A program made the translations under genes and the position numbers. DNA of 27,071 nt from CABRXV01 sp900754955 (GTDB lineage Bacteria; Actinomycetota; Coriobacteriia; Coriobacteriales; Eggerthellaceae): contig CABRXV010000022.1 in the NCBI GenBank assembly GCA_902475005.1, positions 1 to 27,071 on the forward strand. The letters are read 5' to 3'. Shown here piece by piece: positions 6,991 through 18,094 of the stretch. Position 1 is the first letter of the stretch. Each line of letters opens with the position of its first letter. The notes beneath the pieces were generated by a model, which saw only the letters and a program-made list of their open reading frames with translations, searched no databases and was not told where the DNA came from.

Positions 6991-7190
6991 GCATTTCATT
7001 CTGTTTAGTTTGGTTTCGTTTACCTAACTCAACTCAACTCGACCCCTTCTGGTTCAGCCCGACTCAATCTGACCCAATTCGACCTAGCTCGATCCGTCGC
7101 GATTTAAGTCAGCTCATCCTGACTCACTCAGACTCGCTGCGTCTCGCTTCACTTCCTCCTGGCTCAATTTGTTTCATTCCGCCTCGTTGT
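6991..7190. repeat. Degenerate pentanucleotide-periodic tract (R-N-Y-Y-Y)
   Basis: Read in steps of five from 7026 to 7190 there are 33 pentamers. The first base is a purine in 31, the fourth a pyrimidine in 30, and the fifth a pyrimidine in 32. GACTC, AACTC and AGCTC are typical units. From 6991 to 7025 the same register holds with units ending in TT (TCATT, TAGTT, TGGTT). The register does not slip over 200 bp. A five-base period cannot keep a codon pattern, so this is not a disguised coding region. It lies 68 bp left of parS site 2. I know of no named element with this structure. Confidence 0.8.
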
Positions 7191-7257
7191 ATTCGGATCG
7201 GTTTTGTTTCTGCTTTCGCTTCGACCCGTTTCACGACGCTTTGCTTCGTCCGATCGT

Positions 7258-7283
7258 GCGAATGTTTCACGTGAAACATTCGC
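7258..7283. promoter_or_regulatory. parS centromere site 2
   Basis: The exact 16-bp parS core is at 7263-7278, inside a perfect 26-bp palindrome. It sits between the pentamer tract and the C-rich zone, about 410 bp before dnaK. Confidence 0.9.
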
Positions 7284-7500
7284 CCCTTGTGCCCATATCC
7301 GCACCTTTTGCGTGGGGACGGTTATGACCACGCCAACAGCGCCCCTGCGTCCCCGTACCCGTATACGCACCGCACCCCTGCGCTGCCTGCACCCGCACCA
7401 CATTGCATCCCTGCGCCCCCTGCACCTCGTGCTCATCTCCCCGTGCTCGCACCGCACCCCTCCGTATTCCCGCCCGCGCGACCTTCGTTTCGTGTAAGAA
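7284..7500. repeat. C-rich low-complexity zone with a repeated 14-mer
   Basis: The stretch is C-rich on the + strand and built from CGCACC, CCCTGCG and CTGCACC-like pieces. The 14-mer CGCACCGCACCCCT occurs exactly at 7366-7379 and 7448-7461. Reading frames here show no conserved features. I see no gene. Confidence 0.55.
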
Positions 7501-7608
7501 AACACCAGCCAACCTGACGAATTCATCGGGTGATCGCCTGCGTCTTTCCGTGCAAGGAAAACACAAAACTGCCTTCACAAATTACCTACATTATTTGTCT
7601 GTATGAAA

Positions 7609-7649
7609 CTTGACAGATAGCCACTTAGATTTTATATTGACAATCAATA
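7609..7649 (+). promoter_or_regulatory. dnaK promoter and overlapping inverted repeat
   Basis: TTGACA (7610-7615), a 17-base spacer and TATATT (7633-7638) form a near-perfect housekeeping promoter, the best in the window. The inverted repeat TATTGA-CAA-TCAATA (7635-7649) covers the -10 and start site. A stretch with HspR-box spacing, CTTGACA-N7-ACTTAGA (7609-7629), matches the known actinobacterial box (CTTGAGT-N7-ACTCAAG) at only 9 of 14 positions, so the real operator is open. Confidence 0.8.
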
Positions 7650-7656
7650 ACCGAAG

Positions 7657-7674
7657 ATGTGCTAGCAAGCACAT
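7657..7674 (+). promoter_or_regulatory. Inverted repeat in the dnaK leader
   Basis: ATGTGCT-AGCA-AGCACAT is a perfect 7-bp inverted repeat just before the AAGGGA ribosome site. It could be an operator or a leader hairpin that shields the ribosome site. Confidence 0.5.
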
Positions 7675-7692
7675 AAGGGAAAGGGATTTGCA

Positions 7693-9615
<1,923 letters not shown>

Positions 9616-9618
9616 CAA

Positions 9619-10320
9619 GTGACGACGCCCGAGAAGGACCACGTCTTGGATGCTTCCGTCGAGAACGACGCAGGCGCAGCCGCACAGGCTGACGCCGTAG
9701 CGACCGAAGCGGCCGGCTCTGAGTCGGCCGCCCCGGCCGCCGAGGCCGCAGAAGCAGTTGAGGCAGAGGTCATCGAACCAGAGGCGCAGGCCGATGCCGG
9801 CGCCGAGGCGGCTCAGCCGGCGGCTCCGAGCGAGTCCGAGCTTGTCGCCCAGGCTCAGGCCGAAGTTGCGGAATGGAAGGACAAGTACCTTCGTCTGCAC
9901 GCTGAGTGGGACACCTACCGTCGCCGCATGAACGAGCAGCGCGAAGCCGAGAAGGCGCTGGCGACCGAGAAGCTCGTGACGAGCCTGCTTCCTGTGCTCG
10001 ACGACTTCGAGCGCACGATCGCGTATGCGAACGACAACGGCGAGGCGGGTCTGCTCAGCGGCGTCGAGGCCGTGCACACGAAGCTCATCGACACGCTCGT
10101 GAAAGGCGGTGTCGAGGTGATCGACCCCGCGGGTGAGGCGTTCGATGCGCTTGAGGCGCAGGCTGTGGCAACGGTTGACGACACGTCGGTTCCCGATGAA
10201 ACGGTCGCCCAGGTGTACCAGAAGGGCTACCGCATGGGAACCAAGGTGCTGCGTCCCGCGATGGTGACGGTGACGACGGGAGGACCCAAGCGGGAGAAGC
10301 CCGCGGAGTCGCAGAAGTAG
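9619..10320 (+). CDS. grpE: Nucleotide exchange factor GrpE
   Basis: GrpE dimers release ADP from DnaK. The 233-residue protein begins at a GTG just 3 bases after the dnaK stop, with GAGAGGAAG as ribosome site inside the dnaK end. Residues 1-75 are an Ala/Glu-rich, disordered acidic region, longer than in many relatives. About 76-125 form the coiled coil (WKDKYLRLHAEWDTYRRRMN and onwards). The C-terminal half is the beta domain that contacts DnaK, ending with the family signature around ETVAQVYQKGYRMGTKVLRPAMVTV. The tail is basic. Translational coupling with dnaK is likely. Confidence 0.96.
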   Translation: MTTPEKDHVLDASVENDAGAAAQADAVATEAAGSESAAPAAEAAEAVEAEVIEPEAQADAGAEAAQPAAPSESELVAQAQAEVAEWKDKYLRLHAEWDTYRRRMNEQREAEKALATEKLVTSLLPVLDDFERTIAYANDNGEAGLLSGVEAVHTKLIDTLVKGGVEVIDPAGEAFDALEAQAVATVDDTSVPDETVAQVYQKGYRMGTKVLRPAMVTVTTGGPKREKPAESQK

Positions 10321-10437
10321 CGACTTGGTGAGCGCCGCGCCGTCGGCGAGCTATCTCGCCGCTCGAAGCGGACGGGTCTCTTGTTCGATGCGCGCGACGC
10401 ACAGCGGAGCTCGCTTGGTGGAGGCAACGTAAACGCC

Positions 10438-10503
10438 CCCTCCGGTTGAGACGATATTCATAACGAACGATTCGGAGGGCGGGCTTCTCATAGGTCCGCC
10501 CTC
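10438..10503 (+). promoter_or_regulatory. Two mutually exclusive hairpins between grpE and dnaJ
   Basis: CCCTCCG (10438-10444) can pair with CGGAGGG (10473-10479). Alternatively, GAGGGCGG (10475-10482) can pair with CCGCCCTC (10496-10503). The two stems share bases 10475-10479 and cannot form together. There is no T tract after the second stem. They lie in a 215-bp gap inside the operon, 32 bases before dnaJ, so they could set dnaJ expression, mark a processing site, or protect the mRNA. Confidence 0.45.
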
Positions 10504-10535
10504 GTCATAAGGAACAGAGAAAGGTGGTGGGTTGT

Positions 10536-11504
10536 ATGGCGGCGACTCCGGACTACTACAAGACGCTCGGCGTTCCACGTACGGCCACGACCGACGAGAT
10601 AAAGAAGGCTTTCCGCAAGCTGGCGCGAAAGTACCATCCCGACGCCGGTGGCGACGAGGCGAAGTTCAAGGAAATCAACGAGGCCTACGAGGTTCTCTCC
10701 GACGATAAGAAGCGCAAGCTCTACGACCAGTACGGTACGGCCAACGAGAACCAGATTCCCCACGGTTGGGGCGGTCAGGGCTTCTCGGTCGACGACATCT
10801 TCGGCGGCGGCGGGCGCACGTACAGCACGGGCGGCCAGGGCTTTGCGGGAAGCAGCTGGGCCGACATCCTCGAGAGCATTCGTCGCGGCGAGGGCGCCTT
10901 CGGCACTGAGTGGGATTTCGGCGGCTTCGGCGGCGGTCAGCCCCGCGCGCGCCGCGGTCAGGACATGAACGTGACCCTCAACGTGACGTTCGAGGAGGCG
11001 TTCAACGGCTGCGAGAAACGCGTGACGGTGCGCATTCCCGGACGCGATGACGCTGAGACCCTCACGGTCAAGATACCCGCGGGTGCTGTCGACGGCGGGC
11101 GTTTGCGCTTCAAGGGCAAGGGTGGCCTCGGCGAAGCGGGCGGTGAGCCGGGCGATTTGCTCATCACCACCAAGATCGGCGGGCACCCGTACTTCCGCCG
11201 CGACCACGCCGATGTTGTAGTCGACGTGCCCGTGACGATCGCGGAGGCTGCGCTCGGCGCGTCGGTGGTGGTGCCCGCGCCCGACGGTACGAAAGTGCGC
11301 GTGAAGATTCCCGCGGGAACGCAGGACGGCAGCACGCTCACCGTGAAGGGCAAGGGCGCGCCCGATGTGAAGCACAAGGGTGCTCACGGCGATCTCAAGA
11401 TCAAGGTCGACGTGAAGATCCCGAAGAGCATGAACGATCGACAGAAGAAGGCCATGGAGGATTTCATGGCGGCGACGACTGAGGATGTGAGGACATGGCG
11501 ATAG
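10536..11504 (+). CDS. dnaJ: DnaJ-type co-chaperone without zinc finger (class B J-protein)
   Basis: A 322-residue J-domain protein that stimulates the DnaK ATPase and delivers substrates. The J domain is at residues 5-70, with the HPD motif at 34-36 (KYHPDAGG). A Gly/Phe-rich linker (about 75-145) is followed by two beta-barrel substrate-binding domains (about 150-320). The four CxxCxGxG zinc motifs of classical DnaJ are absent, so this is a CbpA-like class B protein, although it sits in the dnaK operon. I chose the ATG at 10536, with AAAGGTGG 8 bases upstream. GTG codons at 10524 and 10527 are in frame but less well placed. The 215-bp gap before it holds competing hairpins. The end overlaps hspR by 10 bases. 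Confidence 0.93.
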   Translation: MAATPDYYKTLGVPRTATTDEIKKAFRKLARKYHPDAGGDEAKFKEINEAYEVLSDDKKRKLYDQYGTANENQIPHGWGGQGFSVDDIFGGGGRTYSTGGQGFAGSSWADILESIRRGEGAFGTEWDFGGFGGGQPRARRGQDMNVTLNVTFEEAFNGCEKRVTVRIPGRDDAETLTVKIPAGAVDGGRLRFKGKGGLGEAGGEPGDLLITTKIGGHPYFRRDHADVVVDVPVTIAEAALGASVVVPAPDGTKVRVKIPAGTQDGSTLTVKGKGAPDVKHKGAHGDLKIKVDVKIPKSMNDRQKKAMEDFMAATTEDVRTWR

Positions 11505-11887
11505 ATGATCGAAACCGCCCGCTGTACATGATCAGCGTGGCAGCTCAGCTTGCCGGCGTTCATCCGCAGACGTTGCGCGCTTACGAGCAGAAGGGCCTCG
11601 TAACGCCGCAGCGCACGAGCGGCAACACGCGCATGTACTCGCAGGCTGACATCGAGCGCCTCGAGCTTATCAACGAGCTCACGAGCGAGGGCATCAACCT
11701 CGCAGGCGTGATTCGCATCCTCGACCTGCAGGGGCGCCTCAACGAGCGCGACCGCGAGCTCGACGACCTTCACAAGCGGGTGCGTCGCCTTGCCGATCGC
11801 GTGCACGAGCTCGAGACGCGCGAGTCGGTTACGTCGCTCGTGCGCATCTCCGATCTTCCGCCGCTGCTGCGCGGAGCGTCAGAGTAA
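11495..11887 (+). CDS. hspR: MerR-family heat-shock repressor HspR
   Basis: A 130-residue repressor that, in Streptomyces, Mycobacterium and Bifidobacterium, binds inverted repeats upstream of dnaK and clpB with DnaK as co-repressor. Residues 9-76 are the MerR winged helix-turn-helix (YMISVAAQLAGVHPQTLRAY, then EQKGLVTPQRTSGNTRMYS). Residues 80-115 form a coiled coil with alternating Arg and Glu/Asp. The start overlaps the dnaJ stop by 10 bases, so the genes are translationally coupled. The place at the end of a dnaK-grpE-dnaJ operon is diagnostic. A perfect HspR box was not found before dnaK or clpB, so the target site in this lineage may have diverged. Confidence 0.94.
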   Translation: MAIDDRNRPLYMISVAAQLAGVHPQTLRAYEQKGLVTPQRTSGNTRMYSQADIERLELINELTSEGINLAGVIRILDLQGRLNERDRELDDLHKRVRRLADRVHELETRESVTSLVRISDLPPLLRGASE

Positions 11888-12139
11888 GTTCGGGCTGCCT
11901 GTCGCGCATGGCGTGGCGGGCAGCTGCTCGATAGGGCCCCTGTTGCGCCCGCGGGAAGCGGCGGGTACGTGGTGCGGCAGGCGGTGCGCGGCGCGCGAAG
12001 CCTCGCGCCCGTCAGTGTCGAGCCGAGCCACGCGTGCGGATCGTGCCGCATCCGTCGCGCTGGCGTCGCACCCGCGACGCCGCGCCGCTTAAGCAACAGA
12101 ACCGATTACGGTAACAACCCTCCGATGTAAGGAGACATC
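11888..12139. other. Gap between hspR and clpB
   Basis: 252 bases with no gene. GCTGCC at the start can pair with GGCAGC about 20 bases on, a possible weak terminator after hspR. GC-rich palindromic pieces follow. A near-perfect TAAGGAG ribosome site serves clpB. No clear promoter or HspR box is seen, so clpB may be read from the dnaK promoter or from one I cannot recognise. Confidence 0.4.
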
Positions 12140-14833
<2,694 letters not shown>

Positions 14834-14837
14834 TGGA

Positions 14838-14867
14838 ATTCCGCCGGTGCTGACGCGCCGGCGGAAT
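14838..14867 (+). terminator. Hairpin directly after clpB
   Basis: A perfect 10-bp stem, ATTCCGCCGG (14838-14847) with CCGGCGGAAT (14858-14867), starts 4 bases after the stop. There is no T tract, so it may protect the 3' end while the hairpin at 14987 does the terminating. Confidence 0.5.
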
Positions 14868-14906
14868 CGCTCGGCGCTGCGAAGTTGATGAGTCTCAAGA
14901 TGGCTT

Positions 14907-14981
14907 GATGTTGCGCGTAAGGGAAGCTCCGTTCGCTACATCACCGTGGGGCCGTGGACTGGGGCTCGATCTTGCGCGTAA
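14907..14981 (+). repeat. Short direct repeat between clpB and its terminator
   Basis: GATGTTGCGCGTAA (14907-14920) and GATCTTGCGCGTAA (14968-14981) differ at one base. Both are followed by a similar GAAGC. They are 61 bp apart in a stretch without genes. Confidence 0.45.
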
Positions 14982-14986
14982 AGTGA

Positions 14987-15020
14987 AGCCCTCCCGCACA
15001 GCTGTGCGGGAGGGCTTTTT
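14987..15020 (+). terminator. Strong terminator after clpB
   Basis: A perfect 30-bp palindrome (14987-15016) is followed by TTTT. On the other strand it lies directly behind the stop of the broken gene at 15021 and could serve both sides. Confidence 0.85.
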
Positions 15021-15461
15021 CTATTGGATCTCGGTGAGCGTGTAGAGCGCGGGTTCTTCGGGGCGGTTATCCGCCGTCTCGTATGCTTCTTCCGTGGGTT
15101 CTTCGCCGTTGACCATCGCGCGATCGTAGGCGCGCCCGCTTTCGTCGACGGCATCCCAATAGGCGGCGATGCGCTGCTCGTAGTCGTCGACCACGCCGAT
15201 GGCGTACGTTTTCGTTTGCGTGGTTCCGTCGGTGAACGTTGCGGTAAGCGTGAGCCTGCAGGTAGAGAGAACCTGCGATCCCGCGATGTCGATGTTCTTG
15301 TGGAGGTCGATTTCAGAGTCGCGGAACGCGTCGAAATCATCAGCGTCGTTCATGGCATCCCAATTGGCGAGTACCGTTTCGGGGACGGGAACTTTGAGAT
15401 AGATGCTCAGGATAGTAAGCACGTCGCTCAGCTGCGTGCCGTCCTCGAGCGCTACTTCGCG
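15021..15461 (-). pseudogene. Downstream part of a broken exported-protein gene
   Basis: The frame continues directly from the upstream piece after a single TGA (minus strand, 15464-15462). Reading resumes REVALEDGTQLSDV and runs without a break to a TAG at 15021. The protein part is acidic and soluble, with a beta-rich block around TCRLTLTATFTDGTTQTKTY. I do not recognise the family. A GTG at 15422 could restart translation and give 133 residues, but no convincing ribosome site is seen. A TGG-to-TGA change (LTLDWREVAL would read naturally) is the simplest explanation. Directly downstream is the shared terminator at 14987-15016. Confidence 0.6.
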
Positions 15462-15881
15462 TCAGTCGAGCGTGAGCGATTTGGCACGTTGGAGTTTGCT
15501 GTAGGGCAATGCGTCCGAGCGGCCATCTTCGGAGGCGTCGATTTCCTCTTGGCCTTGGGTCGGCGGATCGTCCGAAATCGTTTCGAGGTAGGCGCCTTCT
15601 CCTTCGATCGAATAGGTGATGGTCTCGACGTTGTTGCCCGAAACGCTTGCGTTCATGCCCGCGTTCATGCCGGCGTATTCGCAAGCGGATTGTTCCCCGA
15701 ATGGCAGGATGCAGTGTGAAAAATGCGACGGCCAGCGCGGCTCGGCGTTCGAGGGTTTGCGTTGGGTAGGATGCGGAGCGTTCCGCGTGCCATGCCGCGC
15801 TGAGTCCGCTACGCCGCGTACATGTCGCGCTGGGCGCAGCGCGTCTCGTGTGCCGCGCGTTGCGTCTGTCGAGCGCTGCAT
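15462..15881 (-). pseudogene. Upstream part of the same broken gene
   Basis: The credible part starts around SACEYAGMNAGMNASVSG and runs through ITYSIEGEGAYLETISDD to a premature TGA at 15464-15462. In front of it this frame reads as low-quality sequence. A neighbouring frame holds a signal-peptide-like RRAALAVAFFTLHPA followed by Arg-rich nonsense. Joining that frame to SACEYAG would give a plausible lipoprotein leader, so a frameshift near 15690-15730 is likely in addition to the TGA. The repeat GMNAGMNA comes from a short tandem duplication. The true 5' limit is uncertain. Confidence 0.45.
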
Positions 15882-15933
15882 CCGCCTTGCGTGTTGCTTC
15901 CGCCGCCCGCGCGCTGCACCGCGCTTCGCGTGA

Positions 15934-15957
15934 CGAATGTTTCACGTGAAACATTCG
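15934..15957. promoter_or_regulatory. parS centromere site 3
   Basis: The exact 16-bp parS core is at 15938-15953, inside a perfect 24-bp palindrome. It is intergenic, about 195 bp before the EamA-family gene. Confidence 0.9.
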
Positions 15958-16152
15958 CTATCATGGCTCGATGCGTTTTGGCGCAGGCGATGAAAGCTGA
16001 TGCACCGCACGCAAGGCGCGCGCCGCGGCGAGAGGTTGTCGCATCCGACGGGCTGTTTGCCGTGAGGGGTATGCGACGCGCGCTGTGTGGTACGCGTTGC
16101 GCCGGCGCGTGTGCGGAGGCGCTGAGATTGACGTGCAGGAAAGGAGGGATGA

Positions 16153-17094
16153 ATGAACGCTCATCTGATCGCGTTGGCGACGGTGCTCGTGTGGGGCGTG
16201 ACGTTCGTCTCGACTAAGGTGCTGCTCGTTGACTTCGCGCCCATCGAGATCCTGTTCATTCGCTTTCTCATGGGCTTTGCTGCGCTGTGGTTGCTGCGCC
16301 GTCATGTGCTCAGAACGAAGAAGCGCTCGCACGAGCTGCTGTTCGCGGCGGCGGGCATTACGGGCGTGACGCTGTACTACCTGCTCGAGAACGTGGCGCT
16401 TGTGTATGCGAACGCGTCGGTTGTGGGCGTGGTGGTGGCGGTGTCGCCCCTGTTCACGGCGATATTGGGAACGCTGACGGGTAGCGAGCGCAAACTCGGC
16501 GTGCGATTCTTCGCGGGCTTTGTGGTGGCGATGGCGGGCATCGCGCTCGTGAGCCTACAGGGTGCGGTGACGACGGGTGCCGACGGCACGCCTGTGCTTG
16601 CGGTGTCGTTCGGCACATGGGGTGACGTGCTCGCGCTGCTTGCCGCGGTGGTGTGGGCGTTCTACTCCACGATCGTCAAGCGCATCGCCGACCTCGGCTA
16701 CGAGACGATCGCTTCGACGAAGCGCACCTTCGCGTGGGGCCTGCTGTTCATGATTCCGTTTCTGCCGATCATGGGCGCGACGCCCGATCTCACGCGTCTG
16801 TTCGATGTGGTGAACGTGGGGAACCTGCTGTTCCTTGGACTCATCGCCTCGGCGGCTTGCTTTGTGACCTGGGGCATTGCGGTATCGCGCCTGGGTGCGG
16901 TGCGCACGAGCGCATACGTGTACCTGGTGCCGGTGATAACCGTGGTGGCGTCGGTGATCGTGCTCGGCGAGTCGTTCACGCCCGCGACGGCGGCGGGACT
17001 CGTGCTCACCGTGGGAGGGCTGTTCCTTTCAGAGAGTCAGCCGCGCGCACATCGCATACCCGCAGCTGCGTCGGAGAAAACGGCGAAGCAGTAG
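16153..17094 (+). CDS. EamA/DMT-superfamily transporter
   Basis: A 313-residue inner-membrane protein with about ten transmembrane helices in two EamA repeats (about 1-140 and 155-295). It belongs to the drug/metabolite transporter superfamily, whose members export amino acids, nucleotides or other small metabolites. Typical pieces are the N-terminal VLVWGVTFVSTKVLL, the ALVYANASVVGVVVAVSPLFTAIL segment of repeat 1, and TSAYVYLVPVITVVASVIVLGESF near the end of repeat 2. The ATG at 16153 has AGGAGG five bases upstream. The C-terminal 20 residues are a basic cytosolic tail. It is flanked by parS sites 3 and 4. The substrate is unknown. Confidence 0.92.
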   Translation: MNAHLIALATVLVWGVTFVSTKVLLVDFAPIEILFIRFLMGFAALWLLRRHVLRTKKRSHELLFAAAGITGVTLYYLLENVALVYANASVVGVVVAVSPLFTAILGTLTGSERKLGVRFFAGFVVAMAGIALVSLQGAVTTGADGTPVLAVSFGTWGDVLALLAAVVWAFYSTIVKRIADLGYETIASTKRTFAWGLLFMIPFLPIMGATPDLTRLFDVVNVGNLLFLGLIASAACFVTWGIAVSRLGAVRTSAYVYLVPVITVVASVIVLGESFTPATAAGLVLTVGGLFLSESQPRAHRIPAAASEKTAKQ

Positions 17095-17115
17095 CCGAGC
17101 ACTCGCGTGGTCGTG

Positions 17116-17141
17116 CGGAATGTTTCACGTGAAACATTCCG
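17116..17141. promoter_or_regulatory. parS centromere site 4
   Basis: The exact 16-bp parS core is at 17121-17136, inside a perfect 26-bp palindrome. It lies between the convergent ends of the EamA-family gene (22 bases away) and the YxeA-like gene (17 bases away). Its near-perfect palindrome could also act as an RNA hairpin at both 3' ends. Confidence 0.9.
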
Positions 17142-17157
17142 TTGCTGATGTGGGCGG

Positions 17158-17526
17158 CTACTGCGCTTGGTCGCTCCAGCCTGCGGCGTTGCGTGCTGCC
17201 TCGGGAATGTCCTCGAGCTGCACTTCCTCCCAGGAGATCACGCCGCGCATCGGCATCATCTCGAGCTTGAGGTAGGCGTCGTCGCGCAGCGTGCGCTCGG
17301 TGCCGAAGGTGACTTCCTGATGGGCGCCGTTTGCGTCGTACGCGTCGAGCGTGTACTCGTATTCGTTGTTCGCGTGCTCTTTCTCGACGATGTGCTCGTT
17401 GTCGATCTGGGTGTACCACGCCGTTGCGGTGTTCGTGTCGGTGACGAGATGAAGGCCCCAGGCGATGCCGCCGATCACCGCGATAGCCACCACGGCGATG
17501 ATGATGCTGCGTACGGAGTTTCTCAC
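17158..17526 (-). CDS. YxeA-family (DUF1093-like) membrane-anchored protein
   Basis: A 122-residue protein with one N-terminal transmembrane segment (about residues 8-27, SIIIAVVAIAVIGGIAWGLHL) and an extracytoplasmic domain. The pattern WYTQI...YTLDAYDANGAHQEVTF...LRDDAYLKLEM...WEEVQLEDIPEAA matches the YxeA family of Gram-positive bacteria, whose function is unknown. I chose the GTG at 17526. It overlaps the stop of a 34-residue peptide as GTGA, and GAGAGG lies 11 bases upstream. The longer open frame reaching 17604 is a shadow of that peptide's sequence. It probably forms a two-gene minus-strand operon. The downstream end is at parS site 4. Confidence 0.82.
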   Translation of the reverse strand: MRNSVRSIIIAVVAIAVIGGIAWGLHLVTDTNTATAWYTQIDNEHIVEKEHANNEYEYTLDAYDANGAHQEVTFGTERTLRDDAYLKLEMMPMRGVISWEEVQLEDIPEAARNAAGWSDQAQ

Positions 17527-17627
17527 GATCTCACGATCCTCTCGAGTCGGGGCGACTGGAAGTAGACCAGGGCGAATACGGTGCCGAACACGGCGAGAGC
17601 GCACGCCATTTTGAGGACTTTTCTCAT
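17523..17627 (-). CDS. Small membrane peptide, 34 residues
   Basis: The ATG at 17627 is preceded by AAAGGAAGG with 3-4 base spacing, one of the better ribosome sites in the window. The peptide begins MRKVLKMACALAVFGTVFAL, giving one hydrophobic helix (about 8-23), and ends in a charged SPRLERIVRS. The stop overlaps the start of the YxeA-like gene by four bases (GTGA), a classic sign of translational coupling. It may be a single-pass partner of that protein or a leader peptide controlling its translation. It matches no family I know. The strong start and coupling make it more than chance. Confidence 0.65.
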   Translation of the reverse strand: MRKVLKMACALAVFGTVFALVYFQSPRLERIVRS

Positions 17628-17940
17628 GCGCCTTCCTTTCTCTTCCTCTTCACGACGCTTTTCATGCTAGAAGGCGCGCCTTTCGCGGCGGTTGCACCCG
17701 CCTTACGTTTCGGTCACTCTTTCGGCGAGTCCGCCGCCGAAGCGGTACCCCGTCTACGCGCTTCTTTTGGGCGTGCGTCGCGGAGGAAGGCATGCGTCGC
17801 TGGCTGCGACGGATCGCTGCGCTCGCCCCGCCCCGGCCCCGCCAGCATCTCTCCCCTACCTGCTTCCGCCCCTCCTCTCTGAAGCGCAGTTCAAACGGGG
17901 GTTGCGGGTGGCGGCTGCGGTGCGACAGGGGGATTTAGGC
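17628..17940. other. Non-coding stretch between divergent operons
   Basis: No gene is supported. It holds the 5' region of the minus-strand YxeA operon, the palindrome AAGGCGCGCCTT near 17672, and a pyrimidine-rich zone at 17825-17885. No -35 is obvious for the rightward promoter at 17941. Confidence 0.4.
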
Positions 17941-17946
17941 TACAAT
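17941..17946 (+). promoter_or_regulatory. -10 element of the trkH operon
   Basis: TACAAT stands 7 bases before the ATG at 17954. A start at the usual distance would fall on or next to that ATG, so the first cistron may be leaderless. Confidence 0.5.
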
Positions 17947-17953
17947 GAACGCC

Positions 17954-18091
17954 ATGCGTATTTCGTTCGATGACATAAAAGCCGCCGTCACGCCACCTGC
18001 GACGGGCGTGTCGCTCATGCTGCTGTCGATTCTCGGCTTCATCGTGGGCCTCTGGGTCATCATCGTCATCGTCAGGGTCGTGATGGGCTAG
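17954..18091 (+). CDS. Small membrane protein upstream of trkH, 45 residues
   Basis: The peptide starts MRISFDDIKAAVTPP and continues into one long hydrophobic helix (about residues 19-43, with VSLMLLSILGFIVGLWVIIV), ending RVVMG. It stops 3 bases before trkH, so translation is probably coupled. An in-frame ATG at 17945 would add three residues but overlaps the TACAAT promoter element. With the ATG at 17954 the message looks leaderless. A single-helix protein joined to a potassium transporter recalls KdpF in the Kdp complex, but there is no visible sequence link. The call rests on the clean start, the membrane helix and the spacing. Confidence 0.65.
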   Translation: MRISFDDIKAAVTPPATGVSLMLLSILGFIVGLWVIIVIVRVVMG

Positions 18092-18094
18092 CGC

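Noticed and set aside
6985..7290. Replication origin
   Set aside because: The tract is AT-richer and near parS, but no DnaA box (TTATNCACA) was seen and dnaA and dnaN are not here.
7540..7692. CIRCE element upstream of dnaK
   Set aside because: No TTAGCACTC-N9-GAGTGCTAA; the regulator gene present is hspR, not hrcA.
15462..15464. Selenocysteine codon in the interrupted gene
   Set aside because: No convincing SECIS stem by eye, a Trp codon change explains it more simply, and the signal peptide also seems frameshifted.
17116..17141. Ordinary terminator between convergent genes
   Set aside because: The palindrome contains an exact parS core shared with three other sites and has no T tract. 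Termination, if any, is secondary.
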